From Tilletiopsis washingtonensis (Eukaryota > Basidiomycota > Exobasidiomycetes > Entylomatales), in contig NW_020312015.1 in NCBI RefSeq assembly GCF_003144115.1, positions 511,042 through 575,041 on the forward strand: a stretch of 64,000 nucleotides of DNA. Direction: 5' to 3'. Shown here piece after piece: positions 53,368 through 63,905 of the stretch. The first letter of the stretch is position 1. Every line of letters begins with the position of its first letter. Below the pieces are notes generated by a model that saw nothing but the letters and a program-made list of their open reading frames with translations, made no database searches and was not told where the DNA came from. The translations under genes were made by a program, and so were the position numbers.

Positions 53368-54104
53368 CTGTGCGCGCCGCAGCTTCGTCGCGCACGCTCT
53401 TGCAGTCGCAGTGGGCCAAAGGCGGCATCTACCGCTGCGAGTCCTCTCGGAGCGGCCTCGTCGAAGCCCGCTCCAGATTTTGACGTGGATAGCTACACCA
53501 TACAAGCGCTCAGTGCGGCGCCGAGCGCAGCGGGAGGGGGGTGAGGCATGAGCTGCATCGTCCTCCACACGACGGTTCTCGCGGCGAGGCGATTTTTGGC
53601 GCAAGGGTCGCTCGTCGAGCGTGCAGCGGCTCAGACAGCATGCAGAGATGCGGCTCCGGCACGGCCTCTCGCCCCGTGCCGTCTTCCCCGCACGCCGACC
53701 GCCGCGTATTTCTCCGCCGGCCGCTAAGCAGTGCGGACTTCGGCGGGCCCTCTGCCGCCTCAGGCGCTTCCCGCACCCGACGGCGACAGCACATGCGCTG
53801 CCATCAGAGAGCTCGACTCGCATGACAGAAGGGGCCGCGAGCGAGCTTACGGCGACAGGCACGCCGAGGGGCCCATTGCGGACGAGGCACGAAAGCGAGA
53901 GGGCGCGGCGCAGCGTGAAACGGGACGAGAGGGCACGCCGCGCCGGCGTCTCGATGGGCGCGCCCAGCGCAGCCGGAGCCGAGAGGCCCTTCGTGACACC
54001 TGCCGGCCGGCCGGCACCTGCCCTCACCCTGGCTGGCGGCGCTGGGAGCAGGCTTCCCGCCGGCCCGCACCGTCGCCCGACCTCTCCTCTGCACCACGTC
54101 CACC
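53368..54104. other. Divergent intergenic region
   Basis: About 740 bp between the methyltransferase and the zinc-finger-like gene. The methyltransferase frame stays open upstream to 54027, but its residues there (Arg/Ser/Cys-rich) do not look coding. No other gene seen. Confidence 0.4.
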
Positions 54105-55533
54105 ATGACCTCGAGCCGCAAGCCGCGCCACTACGAATCGGCGGTGGCCGAGTCGCCCAAGCGCCACGCGCTGCTGGCGTCGCCCTTCTCGCACCTCAAG
54201 GCGCGCACCAGCAGCCTGCTCGACAGCATCACCGGCGGCGACGCCGAGGCACAGCGCGCCCAGCGCCTCAGCGAGATGCGCCGCCACGACGACATGAAGG
54301 CGAGCACATGCAAGGCCTGCGGCGTCGTCTATGCCGGCCCGCGCGAGCTCGATGCGGTGAGTGTGGAGACGCAAGGCAGGCCACGCGTGGACTGACAGAC
54401 GTCGCGCTGCGCAGCACCAGGCGCTCTTTCCGCGCCACAAGGCCGAGCAGCTGCGGCGCAAGGTGCCCACGCGCGCCGCATCGACGTCGGCGCTCGCCGA
54501 CTTTGACGCCGTGCCGTCGCCCGTGGCTGCTGCGCCGGCCCGCAAGGACTCGGCCGCGACGGTGCCGAACATGACGCTCATCGACGTGCCGCCGGTGGAC
54601 GAGTCGCCGTTCTTCACCGACTCGCCCGTCACGCCTGCGAGCCCCTCGGCTGTGCCGGGCTTCCCAGACTTTGCCTCGCGCTTCTCGCCGCTGCCCGAAG
54701 AGGTCGGCCGCGCCCCGCAGCCAAAGAGCCCGGCGCCTGCCTCGCCGCGCAGTCCGCAGGAGATGCGCAACGTCGAGGCCGGTCGGGCGAGTGCGGCCCG
54801 GCAGCTGGCCCAGTCCCCGCCGAAGCCAGCGCCACGCAGGCGGGGCGCCTCCGAGAATGGCCTCGCGATGCTCGGCGAGCTCTCGCTGCAAGAGTCGTCG
54901 CCGGCGCGGCCGGCCATGCACACGCGACAACGCAGCATCGGCGACATCGTCGGCGCCGTGATGGCGACGGCCAAGGCAGGCTCGGGCGGCGCGGCCAGCA
55001 TGCCAGGCCCATCGCAGGTGTCCGGCTCTGTCGAGGTCGACGGCCGGCGGCGCACGCCGACTTCGCACTTCCGCGCCCTGTCAGATACAGAGCCCGTGCG
55101 GGCGCCGCCGCCGCTGCCGCCCAAGGCCGCTCCTGCGCTGCAGCCCAGCGCCGTCAAGTTTGAGAGCGGCACGAAGCAGCGGCAGGAGAAGTCGTGGCAG
55201 GCCTTTGAGCCGGAGGGCTCGTCGGAGGGCCACTCCGACCTCGGGCACGTCCAGTCCGAGGCGGCGCCGGTCTTCGCGCCTCCTGAACGCAGCGACGCCT
55301 GGAGCTCGGCGCCAGCACCGGCACCTGAGCCGTACAGCCCCGGACGACGAGTGCCACCACCGCCGCCGCCGATGCCTCGGCGCCGCAGCACCAATCCGTT
55401 TCTGCCGGACCTGCACGTCGAGACGGCCTTTGCACGGCCCAGCGGGCCCGTGTCGTCGGCCGATGCATACGCGCTGCCCGCGCAGCCGCGCTCGCCCACC
55501 GCCCCGCGCTCGCCTGGCAACCCGTTCCGATAG
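54105..55533 (+). CDS. Proline-rich protein with one C2H2-like zinc-finger motif, unrecognised
   Basis: Two exons, 54105-54356 and 54415-55533, 456 residues. The N-terminus (SPKRHALLASPFSHLKARTS) is basic. Residues 69-92 form CKAC, twelve residues, then HQALFPRH, that is C-x2-C-x12-H-x6-H, a C2H2-like spacing with a slightly wide His pair. The two Cys and the two His are coded on either side of the intron. The rest is disordered and Ser/Pro-rich, with several PxxP stretches (PPLPPKAAPA, RRVPPPPPPMPRR) and a C-terminal NPFR preceded by NPFLPDL, resembling SH3- or EH-binding sites. I do not recognise the family; an adaptor or cortical protein is one guess from the motifs. Confidence 0.75.
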
Positions 55534-55917
55534 CTCTGCTAATGTATTTCATGCTTGGTGCAGATAGATGCGCTCTGAGGGCGAGCGGTGAGGATAGTCG
55601 AGAGAGGTGGAGCGGTGCGAGGCGGAGACGCGCAGCGCACGCACCATGATGCAGCCGCTGCAGTCTGTCAGGCACCGGCTTCCTCTCCTCTCGTGCCTGA
55701 ATGCGCTGCGCCGCGCTGGCAGCGCGCCGCTCGGCCGCAAGCGCCGCGCGCGGGGAACAAGGCCCGAGGTGGCCTCTCACCCGCCGAGTACACTCCCAAC
55801 CACCACCACCAGCACAGCACACAGCAACCGCCGTACACGCCGCACCACTTGCCCCTCCTCTGCTGCTGCTCCTGCGTACCCAGCTGCTGCAGGCCGTCGC
55901 CCCGCACGCCGCGCCCG

Positions 55918-57972
55918 ATGTCCCTCTCGCCGGCGCAAGGCGCGCCGCACGACGACGCCGCCGGCGCCGCCTCGCCGGCCGAGGGCGGCTCCAAGTTCCG
56001 GCGCTTCTTCAAGAAGTTTGGGCGGCGGCCGTCCGATGAGGCTGTGGCCGGCACTGAGGGCGCCGCCAGCGAGACGCACGAGCGCGGCGCGCGCGAGCGC
56101 TCCCAGTCGGCGTCGGACGCCGGTGCGCTTGCGGCCGCTGGCGGCACGTCCAAGGCGGCCGCAGCAGGCCAGGCCGCGGCCGGAGGCACGGTGACGGGAA
56201 AGACTCAGCGGCGGCGTGCATCCAAGGGCGCGGCCGAGTCGCGCGGCAGCACGCCCAAGGCGCGGCGCAGCTTCTTCGGCAGCAGCAGCGGCAATGCCAA
56301 CGCTGCGCCCGCCAACGGCGCGTCGGTGCCTGTCCCTGCGCTGCCGGCACAGCTCGCCACGACGCCCGATCCACCAGCCACGCCGACGCCCGGCGCAGAG
56401 CTTGGCTTTGCGGCGCCGCGCGTGCCCGACCTGGCTGGCACGCTGCACCTGCCGGCCTCAGCCGCGGCCGAGGGACAGTCGCCGTCGCAGCTGCTCGCCG
56501 CTGAGCACGGCAGCGGCGGCGCCAATGGCATGCCGCGCTCGCCGCCGCCGCAGCTCGAAGGCCTGCCGACGCACGAGGCCTTGTTGCCCGCAGAGATCCT
56601 GGCGTCTTCGACCGCGACGGGCATCCCAGGTGTCCCGGCCGTGGAAGAGACGCTCGGCCCCGACGCTCTGCCTGCGCCCGGTGCAACGGCCGCTCTCGCC
56701 GTGTCGTCTGCGCCGCAGACTCACGAGGCTGGCGAGCCGGCAGCAGTCGCGCCGGCGCACCCGGAGGAGCACAGCTTTGCTTCCTCGCGTGACACGCACG
56801 ACGACGACAGCAGCGTCGAGTACCGCGGGCTGGCGCGCGATTCCCTCGACGCGCGCACGATGGACACGGGCAAGATGAGCCGCGCCAGCACCAAGCCGAC
56901 GACGCTGATGAGCCTCGAGCGCGAGCCGAGTGAGTTGCGCGTGAGGGGAGCTTGACGTGCAGCTGACACTCTCTGCCAGGTACTACGATGGCTGGCATCG
57001 CAACGCACCGCCGCGGCGAGTCGAGCCACGCCGGCGGCTCGCCCGAGCTGGAGCGCCGCGATGGCGCGGGCAACGCACAGCAGGGCAGCGCGGCGCCCGC
57101 CATTTCGTTTGTCGATCCCATCCCGCACGCCAGCGGCGCCGTGCACGACGAGCCGTACGTCTCGGTGCCGTCGCACTCGCGGCCGCACCCGTCGAACAAC
57201 CCGATGCCGCACGGCATGCCGTCGGACAATGCCAGCGTGCTCACGCTTGCGTCCTCGACGGCGCCGGCGTCGATCGGCGGCCACACGGGCTACGCCGCCT
57301 CGTCGCGCCACGGCCACCAGGCGGCCGGCTCGCTGGGCGGCGCGCGCTCCATCGGCGGCAGTCTGATGGGCGAGCGGCGCAACTCGAGCGACACGTACGC
57401 CAGCATGAAGGCGCTGCCGCCGCTCAGCCGCCGCGGCAGCGACGCCAGCTCGCGCACGGGCCGCGACAGCGTCGCCGCCAGCGTCGCCGCCAGCGTCGCC
57501 GCCAGCGCCACGGGCCTCAGCTCGGCGCAGGCCATGTCCAGCGGCGCCAGCGGGCGCGACATTGCTGCGATGGGCGGAGCCAGTGGGCGCGACATTGCCG
57601 CGATGGGCTACGTAGCCGGTCCGGGTGCGCCGGGCGACCGCATCAGGTGAGGCTCCCCCAGAAGAAGCGGGGGGAGGGGGTAATGGACGCTCGTGTGCTG
57701 ACAGCGCTACACACAGCATGCACCGCACGCCCTCGCAGCGCACCGTCGCCACGCAGCTCTCGATTCCCTTTTCCTCCTCGATGGCCGCCGCAGCCCAGGC
57801 GGCGCCCGAGGCCCAGCACCGCGCCGCTGCGTCTTCGCTGTCGCATGTCGCGGCCGCCGACGGCGGCGCGGAGGACGGCACGGTGGACACGACGGTCGAT
57901 GCGGAGCCGGCGCCGGCGGAGACGCACGAGGCGGTCACGCCGGCGCAGCAGGGGCAAGCGGCGGCGGCGTGA
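55918..57972 (+). CDS. Ser/Ala-rich disordered protein, unrecognised
   Basis: Three phase-consistent exons, 55918-56929, 56980-57646 and 57717-57972, 644 residues. No known domain. It starts with a basic, amphipathic stretch GGSKFRRFFKKFGRRPSDEA, has a second one (PKARRSFFGSS), and is otherwise low-complexity Ala/Ser/Pro/Gly. A conserved-looking patch lies at DSSVEYRGLARDSLDARTMD. Two short internal repeats occur in exon 2: VAAS three times, and SGRDIAAMG twice. Exon 3 opens SMHRTPSQRTVATQLS, which looks like a phospho-site cluster. The basic patches could bind membranes or nucleic acid. Same strand and 385 bp downstream of the zinc-finger-like gene. Confidence 0.7.
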
Positions 57973-58425
57973 GGCGAATGGCAGTCATACGAGCATACAG
58001 CGCGGGGAGTGAAGCGCGTGCGCAGGTGTGGCCATGGCGGCTGCAGCTCGAGCTCGTTCGCGATTCCTCCATCGCAGGCGCCGACGCAGCCCTCACCCTC
58101 TGACCCGGAATTAGTGGCTCGAGGCGCAGCGGGGAGAAGGGGGGGGGGCGAGGAGAAGGGCGAGGAGAAGGGCAAAGAGAAGGTTAGACGCACGCTCGGT
58201 GCGACGGCGCGGCGCAGCGAGGAGTCACAAGCGGCGATGAGGGCGATAGATGCGACGTTGGCGATGTCGGCTAGTCGTCGCTAGCAAGACTCGACTTGAT
58301 CTCGACGACGCCGTCGCGAGACGCGCGCCGTCGACGCCTGCATCTGCGCAGCTCTCGAGCTCTCGAGCTCTCGCCTCCTCGCCTCCTCGCCTCCTCGCCC
58401 TCTCTGCTCCTCGCCTTCTCGACGC
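57973..58425. other. Convergent intergenic region carrying a dispersed element
   Basis: About 450 bp between facing stops. It holds copy 1 of the dispersed element, a G/A-rich run at 58130-58180 and a CTCG-rich stretch at 58355-58400. No gene seen. Confidence 0.5.
58037..58106. repeat. Dispersed short element, copy 1
   Basis: Shares with 61801-61871 a 32-base identical core (58063-58094, from ATTCCTCCATCGC to GCAGCCCTC) plus matching flanks GCGGCTGCAGCTCG on the left and CTCTGACCC on the right, with an 8-base and a 6-base length difference. Same orientation. Confidence 0.85.
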
Positions 58426-60224
58426 TCAAGAGCCATGGTGCGTTGGCGCATCGACGGTGTACGCCGGCAGCTCGACGGCGTGATGGGGACTCGCGTCTGC
58501 GTCTGCGTGTGCGTCCGCGGCGAGAGGCGCCTGGCCGCCGGCTGCCGACTCGGCATGCTTGACGTGCGTGTGCGTGTGGAGATGCTGCGACGCGGGCGCA
58601 GAGGCCGCTTCTCCCTCGCCGGCGGCGGCGGCGGGTGCGGGCGTGTCGGCGTTGGTCACGGCGACCGCGGCGACAGCGTCGGGCGCAGGCTTGCGATGCG
58701 CGGAAGAGAGGGATGCATGCTTGTTAACGCTTGCTGCGCCGGCGTCGTGGTAGACGGTCGAGCCGTGCGAGGATGAGCCGGCGTGCATCGCGCATGGCTG
58801 CGCTTCTCCCTCGGCGCTTCGAGTCGTGCTTGCCCCCGCTGCGAGGTTGTTTGCCGTCGTCGTCGTGCCCGCGTGCTCGCCGTGGCCGCGCTCGACGGCG
58901 TGCGAGTCGGCCTCCATCTTCACCCCCGCCTTCCTAAAGCGCCATCCCACGACCGCCACGAGCGCGAGCATCCCCGCCGCCACCGCGACGGCCAGCCACG
59001 CAAGCGCGATGAGCGCATACGTGCGGTCCGCGTACTGCTTTGCGTCTTTTGCGAATTCGCACGTGTAGTAAAGACCTTTGACGTCTTTGTTTGCGCGTCC
59101 TTGTGCCCTTTGGCGCGCACAGGCGTCGCGCAGACGGGGGTACTGAATGACGTCGCCGGCCGTGAGGAGAGCGGCGCCGAGGAGTGTGAGGAAGCACCTT
59201 TTGTCGAGACAACGGAGAGGGAGGGGGTGGGGGTGAGCGGCGCTGTTTCCTTCCTTCCCAGGCAAGAGAGAGAGAGAGGAGGAGAAGGGAAATAAGGGAA
59301 ACAGACAAAACGCACAGGATGCAAGTTGACGCGCCGAGTAGGACGGCCATGCGCTTGTGGCTAGGCGCACATTTGAGGAGATGGCAAAGCAGGGCGACTT
59401 GAGGCAGCGAGAAGAGCAGGCATAGATAGAAGGGCACGATGAGCTGTAGCTGTTGTTGTTGTGTCGCGGGCGCGGGGGTAGGGGGTGGAGTCAGAAGGAA
59501 GGCCTCGTAAAAGAGACTCGCATAGCAGTCCCATCCCATCGCTCGAGGCGGCGCGCAAGAGACGCAAGCAAAGACGCAAAGAGGCCTCCCAGCAGACGCG
59601 CGCGCGCGCTCTCTCAAGACGTTGGAAGCAGAGGAGAGGAAGGGGGGACTGGAGACTACGCACCAGTTGTCCAGTGCCATCAATGCGGATATTAGTGGCG
59701 ACGACATAGCTGAAGCCGCTGAGGAGGAGATTGATGGCGATGCCGCCCGCGGCAATGATGAGCGCGAGATGCAGCAGCGTCGCTAGCAGCAGCGCTGCTG
59801 CGCGCGAGCGAGAGAGAGAGACGCACGATGGCGAGCGCAGGTGCAGGCAGAGGTGCGGCGGATCGAGGCGAGAGGCGGGGCGGGCGCGGGCAGAGAGGCG
59901 CGATGGGCGCAAGGAGCGAAGAGCGAAGGAGGCGGCAGCGTGTCAGCACCTCTGACTCTGCCTACTCAGCACCAGCACCAGCACGCAGCAGCACGCAGTA
60001 ACGCAGCGCACCCGCTCCTCGTCGCTCGTCCCTGCGCTCTGGCCGCCTCTCGCGCCTCTTCGCTTTGCACGCCCAGCTCTTCGCGCCCACCTGTCGCGCC
60101 CACGTGCTCCTGTCATGAGGCGCCACAGACGCAGCCGCAGACGCAGACGCAGCACGCGGTATGCGGCACGTGGCGCGTGGTACGCACTGAGTTTGAGCCC
60201 GCGGTACGGATCATGGAACGACAT
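58426..60224 (-). CDS. Four-helix membrane protein with His/Ala-rich tail, unrecognised
   Basis: Four phase-consistent exons: 60224-60188, 59797-59664, 59449-59316, 59197-58426; 358 residues. Exon 1 is MSFHDPYRGLKL. Four hydrophobic segments follow: ALLLATLLHLALIIAAGGIA, VPFYLCLLFSLPQVALL, MAVLLGASTCILCFLTLLG, and ALIALAWLAVAVAAGMLALV. Between helices 3 and 4 is a polar loop with three Cys and YYTCEFAKDAKQYADRTY. This is a fungal tetraspan layout (SUR7/PalI or MARVEL-like in outline), but no family signature is certain. The ~190-residue cytosolic tail is Ala/His/Ser-rich with HLHTHTHVKHAE. Intron 1 is about 390 nt, and its acceptor is a tandem CAGCAG. Last gene before the telomere. Confidence 0.75.
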
Positions 60225-60849
60225 GTTGGCGGCTGATGGCTGATGGGCGGACGAGGCTTAGGTGGGGCCGTGGCTTGTGGGGTGCAGACGCGAGAGACGC
60301 GAGAGCGGAGAGCGGATGGCGCGCGTGCGTTGAGGAGCACCTTGGCTTCGTGCTTGATGCTAGAGAGAGAGAGAGAGAGGGGACGCGGGGTGGTGGTGGT
60401 GGTAGTGATGGTGGTGGTCGAGAGACAAGCAGCTCGCTGCTCGCGCTTGGACCTTGTCGCTGTGCTCGATGTGGCGATGCGCTCGTCGATCTGCCCCTCG
60501 GGGCGCTCGCCGGACTCCGGGCGGTGCCGGGGCCGTAAGCGCGGCGGTGCAGCGGCGGATGCCCCCTGAGCGCGCTGCAGCAGCTCACGCAGCTTCGGAG
60601 CTGAGGCGGCGCGGAGTTCCGCGGATCAGCTTGCACGCAGGACACCTTGAGACGCGAGAGAGCGCGGGGGAGAGACGCAGAGGGAGGAGAGGAGAGAAGG
60701 CAAGCGAGAGGAGGAGCACCGCGTGGGCTGCCTTTGCGTGGTGCGTGAGGCTGTGCTGTGGGAACGCGTGACGGATGCGGGGTACGCTCACGCCGCGGCC
60801 TGCTGGGTGCTGAGCGGCTGCTGCTGCGTCTGGCGTCCCGTGCGTGGTG

Positions 60850-61320
60850 GGCCGGCGGCTCGGGCGCCGCAAACAGGAGTGGCGGCGTGCCAGGAGAAGC
60901 GTTGGCGACAAGGCGCGGAATACATGCTTGAACAGCGCGACCGTGCCAACAGAGCGCAGAGCAGAGGCTGGGAGGCGTGGTGAGGAGGAGAGCTGTTGCG
61001 GGCTGTGAGGAGGAGCGCAGGAGAGGTGCAGCGTAGCGCGATGAGGAGGCAAGCAGGATAAAGAGTGGCGTCGTACAGCGATGAGCCAAACGCGCTGCGT
61101 CCTTACAGCAAGGCTGCAGTTGCGGGGCGTGAGGAGGAGCGCTGGCCTATGCGCAGCTAAGATTGGCGGCGTGCCAGAAGCAGGAGCAAGAAGGAGGGCC
61201 GGCTGTAAGGCAGTGCAGCAGCGAGCGGCGTGCGTACGGCAAGAGAGCGGCGGCATTGCAACGAGCAGCTGCCAGGCGTGAGGGCGAGCGCAAGGAGCAG
61301 CTGCTGCGTGGCGTGAGTAG
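60850..61320. repeat. Degenerate tandem repeats built on GTGAGGAGGAGCG
   Basis: The phrase GTGAGGAGGAG(C/A)G recurs in varied forms near 60980, 61006 and 61130, with weaker forms near 61040 and 61278, interleaved with GGCGTGCCAG-type segments (near 60885 and 61170). Copies are diverged, so unit length is unclear. Confidence 0.5.
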
Positions 61321-61800
61321 GCTGTGCGAGCCGCTGTGGGGCAGGGGGAGGCTGCGCAAGGGCCGCCGCCGTCCAGGCACGCGCACACGGCGCGCTTGCC
61401 ACCGCCCTCCCACGGAGCGCGCAACAGAGTCTACTTAGCTGCGTCTGGAGCTGTGCAGCGCGAGCGTGATGCTCTAGCGCGTGTGCCAGGCGCAGCGTGC
61501 GGCGGTGGTGGAGGCGGCCGGGAGGGGGGGGGGGGCGAGCGGGGTGAGATGGAGGCGGGAAGGAAGCGGCGGCGGCCGGCGTCCGTGCGTAAGTGCGACG
61601 CGTCGCGCGCGTGTTGGTCGCGCACGGGCACTGGAGCAGTGTGATTTTGGGGGCGCGCCGAGGCATACGCGCAGAGGATGCGCACACTGGCGAGGCGCCT
61701 GCCGGATCTCCGCGGCGCACCGCGCGTCGCTCCCACGGTCAAGCGGGCGCAGGGCCAGTCTCGCGCGCACCGGATGCCGCCGCCGCCGCGCCTGGGCCGA

Positions 61801-61871
61801 GCGGCTGCAGCTCGCGCGCCGCGCTCGTTTGCAATTCCTCCATCGCAGGCGCCGACGCAGCCCTCTGACCC
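61801..61871. repeat. Dispersed short element, copy 2
   Basis: Second copy of the element at 58037-58106, same orientation, identical over the 32-base core at 61834-61865. It lies in gene-free subtelomere. Confidence 0.85.
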
Positions 61872-62699
61872 ATCACGCTGCTCACGGTCGCAAGGCATGT
61901 ATGTCATTTCTCCCCTGCCGCGCCGTGCGGCGACGCTGGGTGGGCGCCGCCGGCTCCAGCGGCCTAGTGTCAGCGGCGCAGCAGCCTCAGCGCCGCGGCG
62001 GTCAGGCGGGGCCGGCGCCGCAGCGTGCAGCGATGAGAGCCTGGGTGCTGGCGCGCCGCACGCGGACGGCGCCGGGCGCGGCGTTGGGAAGCCCAAGGCG
62101 CCGGCTTGGTCCTCATTCCGCCGCCGCATGCTCCTACATAACCTCGTCCGTTGTGCCTCGCCCCGCTCCGCCTTCCTGTCCGTCGCAGCGCAGCAGCCGG
62201 ACGGCGGCGCGCTCACGCCGCACTGACTGTGCAGAGCGCGCGGCCTGAGCGGTTGCTCTGCGCCGCTGCCTCTGCCGCCGCTCCGACCGCCGGCGCCTAG
62301 GCACACATGTGTGCCTTGGCGCTGAGCGTGAGCCGCCGCTTGCTGGCGCCGATGCCAGAGCGTGCAGCGCGCGGCCCGGCGGGCATGCACGTCGTGTGCG
62401 CTGCCGCAGCACGGCGTGCGCATACATCCTCTTCCTCCACCACAGCGCCGCTTGCTGCGGCTCTCTCGAAGCCAACCTCGCGCCGCAGCGGCGCATCCTG
62501 CGCAAGCGCGTTGCTCTCTCTCTCTTGCGCAAGCGGATCGCTCTCTCTCTCGCGCCTCTCTCTCTCCGTCTCAAGCAACGCGCCTGCCCTCTCGTTCCCC
62601 TTCGAGCGACGCGCTACTCACGTTGTCGTTCCCCTCAAGCGCCTGCCTCCCCTTGTTCCTCTCGCAACTTTCTTTCTCTCGAGCCCCTTGAGCGGGCGC

Positions 62700-63450
62700 A
62701 AGGTGCGGGCGCGAGGGCGGCGTCGAGGACGGCGTCAAGAACGTTGAGGTGCTGGGAGGCGAGGAGCAGCGCTGCAGCCTGCTTGCTTCGAGCCACGAGA
62801 GCGGGATGCCGCGCTGAGGAGCGGCGCCTTGGCCACAACGCTGTGCTTGTGCGATGGCGCGAGGCGAGGCGGGAGTGCAAGGACGGCGTCGAGGACGTCG
62901 AGGTGCGAGACCACAGACGACGAGAGCGGTGCGCTCGCGCGCGAGAGAGAGAGGCGAGGCAAGCCGCGACGGCCTCAAGCAAGCCAAAGTGCGAGTGCGC
63001 AGCGAGGCGCGGAGGAGCGGCGCTGAAGACGCCGGGGTGAGGCCTGCGCCTGCTGACGACAAGAGCGGTGCACTCGCGCAAGAGAGGGCGAGCCGAGATG
63101 CGTGGGAGAGGCGAGGTGCGACGGCGTCAAGGCAAGCGCTCGCCCGATGCGCTGGCTCGCTGGGTGCGGTGCCGAGGAGCGGCGCTGCAGGACGACGCCG
63201 AGGTGCCCGCTGACGACAAGAGCGGTGCGCTCGTGCGTGGGGCCGATGCGCTGCTGCGGCGCGAGGTGCAGCGCGGAGAAGCAGCACAGCCGGCTCGCTG
63301 TCGCCGTCGGCCACGAGGACGCCAAGAGCAAGAGCGGATGCGGCGTGAGTCGAGTTGGCGGCGACACTGTCGGGTTGTCGAGATGTCGGAGCGAGTGCAA
63401 GACCGCAAGTTGTCGGAGTGAGAGCGAGACTGTACGCGGCGCCGAGCGCC
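62700..63450. repeat. Subtelomeric ~140-160 bp degenerate tandem repeat
   Basis: The marker GACGACAAGAGCGGTGC(A/G)CTCG recurs at about 62915 (as GACGACGAGAGCGG), 63053 and 63211, each time spaced from GGAGCGGCGCTG-type segments (63011, 63176) and GACGGCGTC(A/G)A segments (62714, 62734, 62882, 63121). Spacings of ~140 and ~158 bp suggest a decayed minisatellite-like array. Confidence 0.7.
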
Positions 63451-63905
63451 AGCCGTGCTTGCGCTGGAGGAGGGCGATGGCCAACAAGACAACTGTGATT
63501 GAGACGTGCGTGGCGACATGAGGGACGGTGGTGGTCGGAGCGAGGAAGCACCGCCGCCGCCGCCAGCGCAGCACAACTCGCCCGTCCCACGCCGTCGCAG
63601 CACGTGGCGGCTGCTTGGCGCTCGCTTCGACACGCGAGGCGCCCCGCCGCCGGCCAACGCGTCGCAGCCCATGACGTGGCCCTCGAGATGGTTGCCCTGG
63701 TCTCAATACTGATGCTATGGATGCGCCGAGCTGTGGAGCACTGCTTCGGGATGTGCTGGGAATTTTGAGCACAAACACTAAGACGTAGCTCATCTGTAGC
63801 CGCGTGCCTAGGCGATCCAGAAGTGACGCGCGCGGGCCTCGCGACGCGTTGCGACCCTCTGCCGCGGCTCTGGCAACTTGCTCAATAATGCTTCGATCCT
63901 GGATC

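Larger units (their letters stand above)
60225..63905. other. Gene-free subtelomeric region
   Basis: 3.7 kb between the last gene and the telomere. Long frames on both strands are Arg/Ala/Ser/Leu-rich, change frame and show no domain. It contains degenerate repeats at ~60.85-61.32 and 62.7-63.45 kb, copy 2 of the dispersed element, a CTCTCT-rich stretch at 62510-62580 and a G-run at 61513-61526. No helicase or transposon remnant is recognised. Confidence 0.6.

Noticed and set aside
53621-54574. 317-codon plus-strand frame
   Set aside because: Covers the start of the zinc-finger-like gene in a different frame and is Arg/Pro-rich noise.
60211-63590. Several 200-340 codon frames in the subtelomere
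   Set aside because: They arise from the degenerate repeats, on both strands, with Arg/Ala/Ser bias and no recognisable domain.
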